A stretch of DNA of 64,000 nt from Cohnella laeviribosi DSM 21336. Lineage in GTDB: Bacteria; Bacillota; Bacilli; Paenibacillales; Paenibacillaceae. Where the stretch lies: assembly GCF_000378425.1 (NCBI RefSeq), contig NZ_KB899820.1, positions 53,392 through 117,391 on the forward strand, given 5' to 3'. The notes beneath the pieces are model-generated. The model was not told the DNA's origin, did no database searches, and was given only the letters and a program-made list of their open reading frames with translations. A program made the translations under genes and the position numbers. Positions within the stretch are counted from its first letter, which is position 1. Every line of letters starts with the position of its first letter. Positions 26,764-35,778 of the stretch are shown here, piece by piece.

Positions 26764-27021
26764 CGTTCACAGAACAGTTCACAAATTGTTCTCAAAACTG
26801 TCAAAAACGTTGCGGATCAAGGGATTTCAACCGCGCCGCCTCTTTACTCTCCCGTGATTCTTCGGGTGCCCCCGCCCGGGGCCGAACTCCCGATCAAGCC
26901 GTTTTTTCTTCCCTCAAAGATTTGCCAACCGCTCCTTGTTTTATGTATCGGGCATGTACATACTTTGAACCTGCGGCGCGAACAATATGCGCAATCGCTC
27001 CATCTAAGGGGAGGAACAACG
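26764..27021. other. Intergenic region before the YhcN-type gene
   Basis: About 260 bases without a gene. The word CATACTT (26959-26965) with TTGTTT 17 bases further upstream is a weak candidate for a forespore sigma promoter (SigF/SigG -10 is CATACTA-like), which would suit a spore lipoprotein. The -35 match is poor, so this is tentative. Confidence 0.3.
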
Positions 27022-27735
27022 ATGATACGCCGATGGCTAGTTTGCGGCGTCGCTCTCGCGATCGCCTGCGCCGCGTCCGGCTGCAACTACAAGGCTCATT
27101 TTCAACGCAGCGCCTACGATTATTCCAGCCGCGCGCATCACGATCCGAAAATGCAGACGGCCCGTTCTTACGGATCGACGACCCGAGATCCCAAGCAGCA
27201 TGAAAACCGTTATTTCAAGTACGATTCCAAGCTTTCCTATAAAGTGCGCGCGCTTCCCGGGGTTAGCTCCGCCATCGTCATGGTGACGGACAAGAACGCC
27301 TATGTCGCCATCTTGACCGATTGGTCGGCTACGGGCACCAAATCGCACGGCGGACCGATGACCAAGGAACAGGACAACTCGGGAACGACGGACGGCGTAT
27401 ACAACAACGATACCGGAAGCTCCAAGTGGAGCTATCGGCAAATGGTCTCGCCCTATAACTCCTACTTTTCCCACAAGGACCCGTCCGACTTGTCCACGGA
27501 GCTGAGGCAAGTGATCGGCGACACCGTCCGGAGAGCCAGCGGGCAAAAATATTCGGAAGTGCATATTTCCGCCAACCAGGAGTTCGTCAACCAGCTGCTC
27601 GAGTTTGCCAAAGCCGACTGGGCGCAACGCCCGCTGAAGCCCCTTCTTCCGGACTTCAACAGACTGGTCCAGTACACGTTCGGCGGAGGCAACGAAGTGC
27701 CGGTTCCGCTTTACGAAAAAGTTCCGCAGAAATAA
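27022..27735 (+). CDS. YhcN/YlaJ-family sporulation lipoprotein
   Basis: 237 residues. The signal peptide ends in AASGC, a lipobox. The body has VRALPGVSSAIVMVTDKNAYVAIL, the diagnostic YhcN/YlaJ stretch, and LRQVIGDTVRRASGQKYSEVHISANQEF later. Members are spore membrane or cortex-associated lipoproteins. AGGGGAGG precedes the ATG. No partner genes are adjacent. Confidence 0.85.
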   Translation: MIRRWLVCGVALAIACAASGCNYKAHFQRSAYDYSSRAHHDPKMQTARSYGSTTRDPKQHENRYFKYDSKLSYKVRALPGVSSAIVMVTDKNAYVAILTDWSATGTKSHGGPMTKEQDNSGTTDGVYNNDTGSSKWSYRQMVSPYNSYFSHKDPSDLSTELRQVIGDTVRRASGQKYSEVHISANQEFVNQLLEFAKADWAQRPLKPLLPDFNRLVQYTFGGGNEVPVPLYEKVPQK

Positions 27736-27901
27736 ACGGTTGTCCGGCGACGTACGCGCCATTGAACCGAGCGAACGGACGGAGGCAGCTCATAAGTCAA
27801 ATGACGGAGGAGCTATAAAGAAAGAATTCGCTTCTTATCAAAGAAGGAGATGGTAAATCCGGAAATGACACGTATTCCAAAAACAAATCCATTTTTGTCA
27901 C
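27736..27901. other. Intergenic region with no supported gene
   Basis: The stretch carries several GGAGG-like words but no reading frame with proper spacing. A 19-codon frame at 27865 was considered and rejected. Nothing else is seen until the terminator that follows. Confidence 0.5.
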
Positions 27902-27947
27902 AAAAAGAGCCGGCCCTCAAGTAGATTGGCTACTTACGGGCCGGCTC
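27902..27947. terminator. Strong hairpin terminator
   Basis: GAGCCGGCCC and GGGCCGGCTC arms (27907-27947) with an inner GTAG/CTAC stem. The minus strand has TTTTT right after it (27902-27906), so it ends the small gene at 28048. On the plus side only CTTTG follows. Confidence 0.75.
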
Positions 27948-28047
27948 CTTTGATTGTTCAATCCGGATTTCAACCTTTATAAAAATACCGGACGGGACCA
28001 TCCCTGCTGCGGCGAAGCCCCCATTCCGGATCGGTCTTGTCGTTGTC

Positions 28048-28236
28048 TTAAGAAACCGTGGAATTCAATTTGTCCATCTCGCGTTCGACAAGCAAGGTCA
28101 ATTCGTCCTCATATCCGCCCGTAACCCGGTATTTGCGGATATAGTCCTTGACAAACTTGCGTGGATCCTTGGGTCGGAAAATTCTAGTCAGCTCCACCAA
28201 ACTTTCCTGAACTTCGTTGTGGCTTCGTTTCGCCAT
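28048..28236 (-). CDS. Small conserved-looking cytosolic protein, function unknown
   Basis: 62 residues, highly charged with alternating acidic and basic clusters (LTRIFRPKDPRKFVKDYIRKY, then ELTLLVEREMDKL), predicted helical. GGGAGGG lies before the ATG, and the terminator downstream supports a one-gene unit. No family is recognised. Confidence 0.6.
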   Translation of the reverse strand: MAKRSHNEVQESLVELTRIFRPKDPRKFVKDYIRKYRVTGGYEDELTLLVEREMDKLNSTVS

Positions 28237-28429
28237 GACAATCCCTCCCAGCGGAACAAGTCCCGCAAGTTTTGCTTCTTACCTGCTGTCCACCCCGACT
28301 GCAACGAATTTTCAAAATTCTCGTTATTTTTATTATAACAGCTTTGCGGCCGGGTTGAAAGCAAAACCGTCAATATTGGGACATCTGGCGCATTTTCTCC
28401 GGGGAGAGAGGCAGCCTGCCTTAGGCCGC

Positions 28430-29251
28430 TCAATCCCGGACCTCAAACCGGTGTTTGGAACCCGAAAGGGTAAATTCGTCGCCCGGAAGCAGCTCGTAGA
28501 TCCGGCCCGGAACGAGCCTTCTTCCGTCGGACAGAAACGTTCCGTTGGACGATCCATGGTCTTCCAGCAAAAAGGTCCTTCTGTCGGCCACATAACGGAG
28601 CGAGCAATGCTTGCGGCTGACGTCCCCGGCGTCGCTCGGGAACACGAGACCGCATTGCAACGCGTCCCGTCCGATATACAAAGCGCGTTCGGTCACCCGA
28701 AAGGAACTGCCGGCAAACTCGCCGTCCAGTCCGCAAAGCCTCGGCTCCCCTTCTGCGGCCTTCTGCGCGGGCTCCGGCCGCGCAGCGGGCGACGACCATT
28801 GCCGCGCATCTCCGGGAAGCGCCACGTCCATCGTTTGAAACAGACTATCACGCCGGTTGCCGTCCGTCTTGCCGAACGATTCAGCGCCGGCCGTCTCCGC
28901 TTCGGCCGGCTCCGCGCTGAACGACTCTCCGCCGTACGAATTTGCGCCGGCGGATGCTTCGAACCGCTCCTCCGCCGTTTCTTCGCCGGCAGCCGTCTGC
29001 TCGTCGCTGATTCCGCGGGATTGGTTCGTCATTTGCAGAAAGGCGATCACCGCGACAACCGCCACCACAATGCCGAACGCCATTGCCGCCAGAAGCGGCA
29101 GCGTCGCCATACCGGATTGAGCGCGAAATCCTTCGTACGAATCGGCTGCAAATGCGGGCGTAGTTCCCAGGCACAAGGCCCAAACGGCACCGGCAGTCGC
29201 AGCCCACGCCCGTCGGCCGAACCGCCTGCGTCGGTCCACGACCGCTTTCAT
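28430..29251 (-). CDS. Membrane-anchored FHA-domain protein
   Basis: 273 residues. A signal-like N-terminus (ALCLGTTPAFA-A) is followed by a second hydrophobic segment (about 48-70, LPLLAAMAFGIVVAVVAVIAF), an acidic low-complexity linker of about 100 residues, and a C-terminal FHA domain (about 190-270) with YIGRDA, VSRKHCSL and DHGSSNGTFL. FHA domains bind phosphothreonine, so a Ser/Thr kinase partner is expected; none is in the window. The FHA part would be cytoplasmic if the first segment is cleaved. AAAGGAGGA precedes ATG 29251. Confidence 0.8.
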   Translation of the reverse strand: MKAVVDRRRRFGRRAWAATAGAVWALCLGTTPAFAADSYEGFRAQSGMATLPLLAAMAFGIVVAVVAVIAFLQMTNQSRGISDEQTAAGEETAEERFEASAGANSYGGESFSAEPAEAETAGAESFGKTDGNRRDSLFQTMDVALPGDARQWSSPAARPEPAQKAAEGEPRLCGLDGEFAGSSFRVTERALYIGRDALQCGLVFPSDAGDVSRKHCSLRYVADRRTFLLEDHGSSNGTFLSDGRRLVPGRIYELLPGDEFTLSGSKHRFEVRD

Positions 29252-29335
29252 CACTTTCGTCCTCCTTTCCCTATATATACCGGATCGTCGGCGCAAAGGT
29301 TTCACCCCCTTACGAGATGCGAATAACGCAGATTT

Positions 29336-29350
29336 TTGTAAACGCTTACG
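29336..29350. promoter_or_regulatory. cre-like (CcpA) site upstream of the FHA gene
   Basis: TTGTAAACGCTTACG fits the catabolite-responsive element consensus WTGNAANCGNWWNCA except for its last base, and its core GTAAACGCTTAC is nearly palindromic. It lies 85 bases upstream of the FHA start codon. Whether it overlaps the promoter could not be settled. Confidence 0.4.
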
Positions 29351-29451
29351 TTTGTTTGGATAAGAATTCGCTTTCGGCGAGCGGGCTCGATTATAGTATA
29401 CCCGAAACGGGAACTTCCGCACAACGAAAGCCGCTTTTTTTAAACCAACCT

Positions 29452-30033
29452 TTAAATTCCCGCCCAATCCCGCAAACCTCGCAAATCCGGCAAGCTCGGC
29501 TTACGGAACGACACCGTCAGCTTTCCCTCGCCCGCATGAACCTTTTCGATCTGAAGCCCCTTGGGCAAATGCTCGCCAAGCGGAACGGCAATGTCCCCAA
29601 GCCCAAGCCGCTCCCGGGGAAGCGAAACATCCTTGATTCTCGCTTTAACGGGCGTAGCGACAAGATAGGGAGGCTGCCAAGACAGACGGTATTCAACGAC
29701 GGCGCCGGCCGGGATACGCGCTTTCCACCGGACATTGACGTGCGCGACGACCCGGTCCTCCTTCAGTTCGAACCTCGCGCCCGTGATCTCCAGATCGTCC
29801 GCCACTTCAGGATTGCGCGCCAGCGACGCTTTTGCCAGATTGTTGACGTCCGATTCGGTGAGCGTAAGTTCCGTCGACAACCGTCCGGCCATCTCCAACA
29901 AACGATCGCGCAGCGGCACTTCGGCGTAGATTAGGTCGAGTTCCTCGTCCGGAGCGATGTACAGATACGCCGCGCCCCCCGCTCCGGCCATGAGCAAAAC
30001 GAGCGCAACGCATGTTATCAGCAGCTTTTTCAC
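29452..30033 (-). CDS. Single-pass membrane protein, possibly YpmS-like (DUF2140)
   Basis: 193 residues from GTG 30033, which has AAGGAGG at good distance. One N-terminal membrane segment (LLITCVALVLLMAGAGGAAYLYI) is followed by an extracytoplasmic domain with TLTESDVNNLAKASLARNP, then beta-rich segments (VVAHVNVRWKARIPAGAVVEY). The layout resembles DUF2140/YpmS proteins, but this assignment is weak. It is transcribed away from ilvA. Confidence 0.6.
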   Translation of the reverse strand: MKKLLITCVALVLLMAGAGGAAYLYIAPDEELDLIYAEVPLRDRLLEMAGRLSTELTLTESDVNNLAKASLARNPEVADDLEITGARFELKEDRVVAHVNVRWKARIPAGAVVEYRLSWQPPYLVATPVKARIKDVSLPRERLGLGDIAVPLGEHLPKGLQIEKVHAGEGKLTVSFRKPSLPDLRGLRDWAGI

Positions 30034-30083
30034 CGTCGGTCCTCCTTCCCGCATACGCTTGCGCGAATTTGCAACAATACGGA

Positions 30084-30216
30084 TTGACTTCCGCTCTATG
30101 TAAGAGTATAACATTAAATAAATTGTACGTCGGAACCCGATTCGACCGTCCCATCGATCTAGGAAGTTCCATGCGCCGTTACGGATCGAAGTCCGTCCCT
30201 TCGGGGGCGGCTTTTT
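30084..30216 (+). promoter_or_regulatory. ilvA promoter with a hairpin in the leader
   Basis: TTGACT (30084-30089), 17-base spacer and TATAAC (30107-30112). About 75 bases into the leader a hairpin built from AAG-CCG-CCC and GGG-CGG-CTT (30189-30212) is followed by TTTTT, so it looks like a leader terminator. No T-box sequence (GGTGGNACCGCG) is visible. An in-frame ATG at 30171 would run through the hairpin into ilvA. Confidence 0.5.
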
Positions 30217-30266
30217 GTTTTCCGAAGCCGGTCGAATCGCACAGAACCCGAAAGGAAGGATTGCCG

Positions 30267-31538
30267 ATGACCCATCCGCGCATTTGGACCGATACGCCAG
30301 TTCGTCTGGAAGACATCCTTCACGCCCACCGCGTGCTTCAAGGCATCGTCGTGCCGACCCCGCTGCAGCACAACCGCGGGCTGTCGGCCAAGTACGGCGG
30401 CAACGTGTTTCTCAAACGCGAGGACCAGCAGGTCGTGCGCTCGTTCAAAATCCGCGGAGCCTACCACCTGATCTCCTCCCTGTCCGAAGAAGAGCGCCGC
30501 AAGGGCGTAATATGCGCCAGCGCCGGCAACCATGCGCAAGGCGTCGCCTACTCCTGCCATTCGCTTGGCATCCGCGGCATCATTTACATGCCGACGACGA
30601 CGCCCCGGCAAAAAATCAACCAGGTCAAAATGTTCGGCGGCGACAACGTGGAGGTGCGGCTCGTCGGCGATACATTCGACGACGCTTACGCCGAAGCGGT
30701 CAGGCACAGCTCCGAGGAAGGGCTGCCCTTCGTTCACCCGTTCGACGATCCTCGCATTATCGCCGGAAACGCAACCGTCGGAAAAGAAATCATTGAAGCC
30801 AGCACCGAGCCGATCGACGTGCTGCTCGTTACCGTGGGCGGCGGCGGACTGGCCGCAGGGGTTGCCGCCTACGTCAAAACCGTCAGCCCGGCGACGAAAA
30901 TCATCGGCGTGGAACCCGAAGGCGCCGCTTCCATGCTGCGCTCCCGGGAAAATCGGGAAGTCGTCACGCTCGAAGAGATCGACAAATTCGTCGACGGCGC
31001 GGCGGTCAAGCGGGTCGGCGACCTGACGTTCGCCATGTGCGACGAACTGCTGGACGACATCGTGGTCGTGAACGAAGGCCGCGTCTGCACGACCATTCTG
31101 GAGCTTTACAACGAGCATGCGATCGTGGCCGAGCCTGCAGGCGCGCTCCCGGTGGCGGCGCTCGCTTCGCTGGGCGACCAAATCGCAGGCAAAAACGTCG
31201 TCTGCATCGTCAGCGGCGGCAACAACGATGTCGACCGGATGCAGGAAATCAAGGAACGTTCGCTTATTTTCGAAGGATTAAAGCATTATTTCATGGTGAA
31301 TTTCCCGCAGCGGGCCGGAGCGCTCCGCGAATTTCTCGACGACGTGCTCGGGCCGGACGACGATATCGTCCAATTCGAATATACCAAAAAGCACAACAAG
31401 GAAAACGGACCCGCCCTAGTCGGCATCGAGCTCAAAAACAAAGCCGATTACGAGCCGCTGATCGAACGGATGAAGCGCAAAGGGTACCGGTTCATGGAAC
31501 TGAACAAGGATCCGCTGCTGTTTAATCTGCTTATTTGA
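30267..31538 (+). CDS. ilvA: Threonine dehydratase, biosynthetic (IlvA)
   Basis: 423 residues, the length of Bacillales IlvA with one ACT-like regulatory domain. PLP lysine is Lys61 in RSFKIRGAY; VTVGGGGLAAG forms the phosphate-binding glycine loop. The C-terminal part (about 325-423; HYFMVNFPQRAGALREFLDDVLG) is the ACT-like domain for isoleucine feedback. It makes 2-oxobutyrate for isoleucine. AAAGGAAGG precedes ATG 30267. The gene stands alone here. Confidence 0.92.
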   Translation: MTHPRIWTDTPVRLEDILHAHRVLQGIVVPTPLQHNRGLSAKYGGNVFLKREDQQVVRSFKIRGAYHLISSLSEEERRKGVICASAGNHAQGVAYSCHSLGIRGIIYMPTTTPRQKINQVKMFGGDNVEVRLVGDTFDDAYAEAVRHSSEEGLPFVHPFDDPRIIAGNATVGKEIIEASTEPIDVLLVTVGGGGLAAGVAAYVKTVSPATKIIGVEPEGAASMLRSRENREVVTLEEIDKFVDGAAVKRVGDLTFAMCDELLDDIVVVNEGRVCTTILELYNEHAIVAEPAGALPVAALASLGDQIAGKNVVCIVSGGNNDVDRMQEIKERSLIFEGLKHYFMVNFPQRAGALREFLDDVLGPDDDIVQFEYTKKHNKENGPALVGIELKNKADYEPLIERMKRKGYRFMELNKDPLLFNLLI

Positions 31539-31701
31539 CGCTCAGTTGACAATGACTTAATAGTTGCCCGCTATGCTGATCTTGATTCCATTCGCTTGAC
31601 GAACTCCGCCGGAGGAAGAAAGCTCACGGCGGAATTCCGTCCGGCGGGTTGGGGCACCATTCTGCTATGAAGACATTCGCCGCAGAAAGGACGGGCTTAA
31701 C
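31539..31701. other. Intergenic region between ilvA and the glycosyltransferase gene
   Basis: It has TTGACA at 31547 but the best -10 (TATGCT) is about 20 bases away, so the promoter is uncertain. CCGCCGGA (31607-31614) can pair with TCCGGCGG (31640-31647); there is no T tract. Confidence 0.35.
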
Positions 31702-32994
31702 ATGGCGGGAACAACGACAACGGAGGCGAGAGCCGCGCAGCTCAAATTGTGGGTGCTCTATGCCAGCTTCGGAGAAGGGCACTATCAGGCGGCCAGCGCT
31801 TTGAAAACGGGCTTCGAGCGGTTGGGCGTTCAAGACGTCCGGCTGATCGACCTGCTTGCAAAAGCCCATCCGAAGCTGAACGAACTCAGCCGGTTCATTT
31901 ACCAGAAAAGCTACACGCTGTGTCCCAACGTTTACGGCTTCGTATACAACTTCACCAAAGACATGAGGCCGCAATCCGCATTGGCCCATTGGCTTCATTC
32001 GATCGGAGCGCAGACGCTGCGAAAAATGATCGAAGCCGAACGCCCCGATGCCATTATTCATACGTTCCCCATGCTTGCGCTCCCCCTTATCGACAGACGC
32101 AATCGCCTGAACATTCCCATGTACAACGTTATCACCGATTTCGACCTGCATATGCGGTGGGTTCATCCGCGGGTGCGGAAATATTTTGTCGCGACCGACG
32201 ATCTGGCCCGCCAGCTCGCCGCAATCGGCATCCCGCGCTCCCGGATCGCCGTCACCGGCATCCCGCTCCGCCCGGTTTTCTCCCAGCCGAAGCGTCCCGA
32301 AGGCGGCGCGTTCCGCTACGGCCTCGATCCGGCGCGCCGCGTCGTGCTCGTTATGGCCAGGGCAATCGGCGCTCCGAACGTCATCGCCAAGTGGTGCCGC
32401 CAACTGATAGCCATGCACGACGTGCAGATCGCAATCGTTTGCGGACGCGACCGGAACCTGGAAAACGCCATGCGCCACGCGTTCGAAGCGGAAAGCCGAA
32501 ACGTCTCCGTATTCGGATACGTAGAACGAATTGACGAGTTGATGGCGCTGTCCGATTGCATTATTACGAAACCCGGAGGACTGACGCTTTCCGAGGCCAT
32601 CGCGACCGGCCTGCCGATTTTCCTGTACCGACCGATACCGGGACAGGAGCTCGGCAACGCGCGTTATCTCGCTTCCAAAGGGGCCGCCGTCATCTGCAAC
32701 ACGCCGGACGGGCTGGCGCGCTCGGTTTCCGCGCTGCTTGCAAGCCGCGAACGGATGCGGGAGATGAAATCGTCTCTCGCCTCGCTGCGGAAGGAAACGG
32801 CCGCGGATCGGATCGCCTTGGATATTCTGCTAAATTTACCTATAATCAAGGTTAACGGGAACCGAGCCTCGGCGGGCGATGCCGTTGTCCCGCGGAGAAG
32901 AGCGCAGACCGAACCGCAACGGGCCGACGTCCCGCCCGCGCTTCGGTACGGGTTGCCCGTCCGCCCGGCCGATTCGGCCGAACGCGGCGAGTGA
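31702..32994 (+). CDS. Diacylglycerol glucosyltransferase-like protein (UgtP/MGDG-synthase family)
   Basis: 430 residues. The N-terminal LYASFGEGHYQAASAL is the MGDG-synthase/UgtP signature; the C-terminal GT28-type donor domain has FGYVERIDELMALSDCIITKPGGLTLSEA. Such enzymes add one or more hexoses to diacylglycerol on the inner leaflet, giving the glycolipid anchor for lipoteichoic acid. GAAAGGA precedes the ATG. The next gene encodes an MFS protein, as in the ypfP-ltaA pair of staphylococci. Confidence 0.82.
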   Translation: MAGTTTTEARAAQLKLWVLYASFGEGHYQAASALKTGFERLGVQDVRLIDLLAKAHPKLNELSRFIYQKSYTLCPNVYGFVYNFTKDMRPQSALAHWLHSIGAQTLRKMIEAERPDAIIHTFPMLALPLIDRRNRLNIPMYNVITDFDLHMRWVHPRVRKYFVATDDLARQLAAIGIPRSRIAVTGIPLRPVFSQPKRPEGGAFRYGLDPARRVVLVMARAIGAPNVIAKWCRQLIAMHDVQIAIVCGRDRNLENAMRHAFEAESRNVSVFGYVERIDELMALSDCIITKPGGLTLSEAIATGLPIFLYRPIPGQELGNARYLASKGAAVICNTPDGLARSVSALLASRERMREMKSSLASLRKETAADRIALDILLNLPIIKVNGNRASAGDAVVPRRRAQTEPQRADVPPALRYGLPVRPADSAERGE

Positions 32995-33010
32995 CGGGAG
33001 GGAGGAAAAC

Positions 33011-34189
33011 ATGCCTGCGAACATCTCGGCGGCCAAGCCGCTGTTCCGTCCCGAAATGCCGCTTTACGGCGCCATTCTTTTTTTGACCGAGTTCATTCGC
33101 GGAGCGGTGCTCATCAGCTTTCTTCCGATCTACGGAAACAAAGCGCTCGGCCTGAACCTCGACGTCATCGGCATCGCCGTATCGGCGCATTATGTGTCCG
33201 ATACGATGGTCAAGCTGAGCATCGGCTATTTTCTCCATCGCGCGGGCGTCAAGCTTGTCGTCGGCTTCGGGCTGCTGGCCACGCTCGCCGGCATGCTGCT
33301 GGCGGGGTACGCCGAATGGCCCTGGCTGTTCATTGCCGCTTCCGCCCTGCTCGGCATCGGCATCTCGCCGATTTGGATCGTCTGCCTGTCGCAGGTGAAG
33401 GAGGAACGGCGGGCTACGCAGATGGGCATTTTGTATACGGTTTGGCTCGTCGGCCTCGGAACCGGGCCCGTCGCGTCGAACCTGCTGCTCGAGCGCGGCC
33501 TTGGGCTCGCTTATTGGGCGATGGTCGGGGTGTCCGTCGCGTCCTGCCTACTGTCGCTCCTCATTCCCGCCGCATCGCAGGCGGAGGTGAGCGTTCTTCC
33601 GTTCGCCAAGCAGCTTGCGCAGCTTACGTCGCGGCTCCGGGAGATGAAGCCACTGCTGCCCGGCATGGTCCTGCAAACCCTTGCCGCCGGGATGCTTCTC
33701 CCGATTCTGCCCAGCTTTGCCGGGAACCACTTGGGCATGAGCCCGTCGCAATACTCGATCCTGCTGTTTACCGGCGGCGCCTTTACGGCGATCGGGCTCA
33801 TTCCGATGGGGCGGCTGTCGGACCGCTACGGCAAGCAATGGTTCCTTGCCGCCGGTTTTTGCGTATTCGGGCTGACCCTGTTCGCCCTGACGCTCAAGCC
33901 GCCCGTCGCGCTTTCATTTGTGATGGCCGGCGTTCTGGGCGTCGCCTACGCGGCCGTGCTGCCCGCCTGGAACGCCCTGCTCGCCGCTTACGTTCCGCCG
34001 AATCAGCGGAGCCTTGGCTGGGGCGTGTTTTCCACCGTGGAAGGCCTGGGCGGCATGATCGGCCCCAGTATGGGGGGCCTTGCGGCGGCTTCGCTGGGCG
34101 AGCCGTTTGTCGTCGGCTTCGCCGGCGCGGTCTTTGTCGCCATTTGCATCGTCTATTTGCTTTTTCCATTTCGTCTGTTTCGCGGCTAG
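33011..34189 (+). CDS. MFS transporter, LtaA-like glycolipid flippase candidate
   Basis: 392 residues, twelve predicted membrane segments. It starts right after the UgtP-like gene (16-base gap, GGGAGGAGG-type ribosome site). The A-motif-like stretch is MGRLSDRYGKQW between segments 8 and 9 and a weaker one after segment 2. By position and size it fits LtaA, which flips the diglucosyl lipid anchor. An ordinary drug exporter cannot be excluded. Confidence 0.7.
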   Translation: MPANISAAKPLFRPEMPLYGAILFLTEFIRGAVLISFLPIYGNKALGLNLDVIGIAVSAHYVSDTMVKLSIGYFLHRAGVKLVVGFGLLATLAGMLLAGYAEWPWLFIAASALLGIGISPIWIVCLSQVKEERRATQMGILYTVWLVGLGTGPVASNLLLERGLGLAYWAMVGVSVASCLLSLLIPAASQAEVSVLPFAKQLAQLTSRLREMKPLLPGMVLQTLAAGMLLPILPSFAGNHLGMSPSQYSILLFTGGAFTAIGLIPMGRLSDRYGKQWFLAAGFCVFGLTLFALTLKPPVALSFVMAGVLGVAYAAVLPAWNALLAAYVPPNQRSLGWGVFSTVEGLGGMIGPSMGGLAAASLGEPFVVGFAGAVFVAICIVYLLFPFRLFRG

Positions 34190-34218
34190 AAGCCGAAGCG
34201 GACTGCGTGAGGTATGAT

Positions 34219-34851
34219 ATGTTTCATATTGCGGAAGCGCCGCTGCTCCATCAGCAGTGGCAGGAATGGATTGCTTACGTGAAGAACATCCGCCTCGAGG
34301 ACATCGGGGCGCTGCTGGACCGTTACTCGGCCCTCGGGCCGCTGCCCGGCATTTTATTGCCGCTGCTGGAAGCTTTTTTGCCCTTTTTGCCGCTTGTCGT
34401 CATCGTCGTGGCCAATGCGACGGCTTACGGATTGTGGTGGGGATTTTTCCTTTCCTGGATTGGCGTCAGTCTGGGGTCGTTTATCGTATTTATGCTTGCC
34501 CGCCGCTTCGCAGGCCGTTTCGGCGACCGGATCCGGCAGCGCATGCCGAGGATGGAGCGTTTTTTTTCCTGGATCGAGCATAAAGGTTTTACGCCGATTT
34601 TTGTGCTTTGCTGTTTCCCGTTCTCTCCTTCGGCGCTGATCAATATCGCATCGGGCATGTCCAAAATCAAAATGCATACGTTTCTGACTGCGATTTTGCT
34701 GGGCAAGGCGGTTATGATTTTTACGTTGTCGTTTCTCGGACACGATTTGCGGGCGCTTGTCGACCACCCCTGGCGGCTCGCCGTCGGAGCAACGTTGCTG
34801 TTTCTTCTTTGGCTGGTCGGCAAAAAGCTGGAGTCGCGCTATACGGGATAA
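34219..34851 (+). CDS. VTT-domain membrane protein (TVP38/YdjX/DedA-like)
   Basis: 210 residues with five to six membrane segments. ALLDRYSALGPLPGILLPLLEAFLPFLPL opens the SNARE-associated/VTT domain and FSPSALINIASGMSKIKMHTF is its re-entrant hallmark. Relatives are linked to lipid scrambling and envelope homeostasis. It follows the flippase gene by 29 bases, consistent with an envelope lipid operon. GTGAGG precedes ATG 34219. Confidence 0.8.
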   Translation: MFHIAEAPLLHQQWQEWIAYVKNIRLEDIGALLDRYSALGPLPGILLPLLEAFLPFLPLVVIVVANATAYGLWWGFFLSWIGVSLGSFIVFMLARRFAGRFGDRIRQRMPRMERFFSWIEHKGFTPIFVLCCFPFSPSALINIASGMSKIKMHTFLTAILLGKAVMIFTLSFLGHDLRALVDHPWRLAVGATLLFLLWLVGKKLESRYTG

Positions 34852-34913
34852 GCCCGCCGGCGTCAAAACAAACCGGGGAATCCGCCGCCGCGGAGATATG
34901 GAAGATAATGCTC

Positions 34914-34943
34914 TTGCCCTGAAGGCTTGTGCCGCGATATGCT
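34914..34943 (+). promoter_or_regulatory. Candidate murI promoter
   Basis: TTGCCC (34914-34919), 18-base spacer, TATGCT (34938-34943), 46 bases before the murI start codon. Confidence 0.45.
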
Positions 34944-34989
34944 AGAGTTATCTTCTAACTACATAAATAAAACTAGGAAACGATAACCT

Positions 34990-35778
34990 ATGACGATTGG
35001 TTTTTTTGACTCCGGAATCGGGGGCCTGACGGTGCTGGCCGAGGCGCTGAGACGGCTTCCCGATCGGGATTACCTTTATATGGCCGACACGCTGCACGTT
35101 CCGTACGGGACGAAGTCCAAGGACGAAGTCAGGACCTATGTTCTGCAAATGGTCGAAACGATGATACAAGAAGGCATCGACGCGCTGGTGGTCGCATGCA
35201 ACACGGCGACCAGCATCGCCATCGCGGAGCTGAGGGAAAAGTACTCGTTTCCGATCGTCGGCATGGAGCCGGCCGTCAAGCCGGCGGTGGAAATGAACCG
35301 CGCAACCGGGAAAAGGGTGCTCGTCTTCGCCACGCCGCTGACGCTGCAGATGCCCAAATATTATGCGCTCGTCTCGCGCGTGGACGGCGACGGAATCGTG
35401 GATTCCCTGCCGCTGCCGGAGCTTGTGCGCCACTGCGAGGCGCTGCAGTTCGACAAACGCGTCATGACCGAATACTTCCGCGAAAAGCTGGCTCCCTTCG
35501 ATCTCGACCGTTACGGCATCGTGGTGCTGGGATGTACGCATTATCCTTACTACAAAGGGATTCTCCGCGAAATTTTGCCGCCGCACATCGGTATCGTCGA
35601 CGGCAACGTCGGCACGGTGAAGCGGCTGGCGGCGCTGCTGAACCGGTATGGCATCCCAAGCGGCGGCGGAAGCGGAAAGGTCCGGTTCATGTGTTCAAGC
35701 GGCGATCCCGCTTATTTGGACAAAATGCAGACAGCGCTGGCGATCTATCGGCAAAATATCCTCGAATCGGACGATTGA
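34990..35778 (+). CDS. murI: Glutamate racemase (MurI)
   Basis: 262 residues. N-terminal FFDSGIGGLTVLAEA, catalytic Cys70 in VVACNTAT and Cys182 in LGCTHYPYY. Makes D-glutamate for peptidoglycan in the cytosol. AGGAAACG lies about 11 bases upstream of the ATG, a longer spacing than usual. It has its own promoter candidate and is not tightly linked to neighbours. Confidence 0.92.
   Translation: MTIGFFDSGIGGLTVLAEALRRLPDRDYLYMADTLHVPYGTKSKDEVRTYVLQMVETMIQEGIDALVVACNTATSIAIAELREKYSFPIVGMEPAVKPAVEMNRATGKRVLVFATPLTLQMPKYYALVSRVDGDGIVDSLPLPELVRHCEALQFDKRVMTEYFREKLAPFDLDRYGIVVLGCTHYPYYKGILREILPPHIGIVDGNVGTVKRLAALLNRYGIPSGGGSGKVRFMCSSGDPAYLDKMQTALAIYRQNILESDD

Noticed and set aside
27865..27924. 19-residue open frame before the 27.9 kb terminator
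   Set aside because: Its nearest ribosome-like sequence is too far away and the frame runs into the terminator stem.
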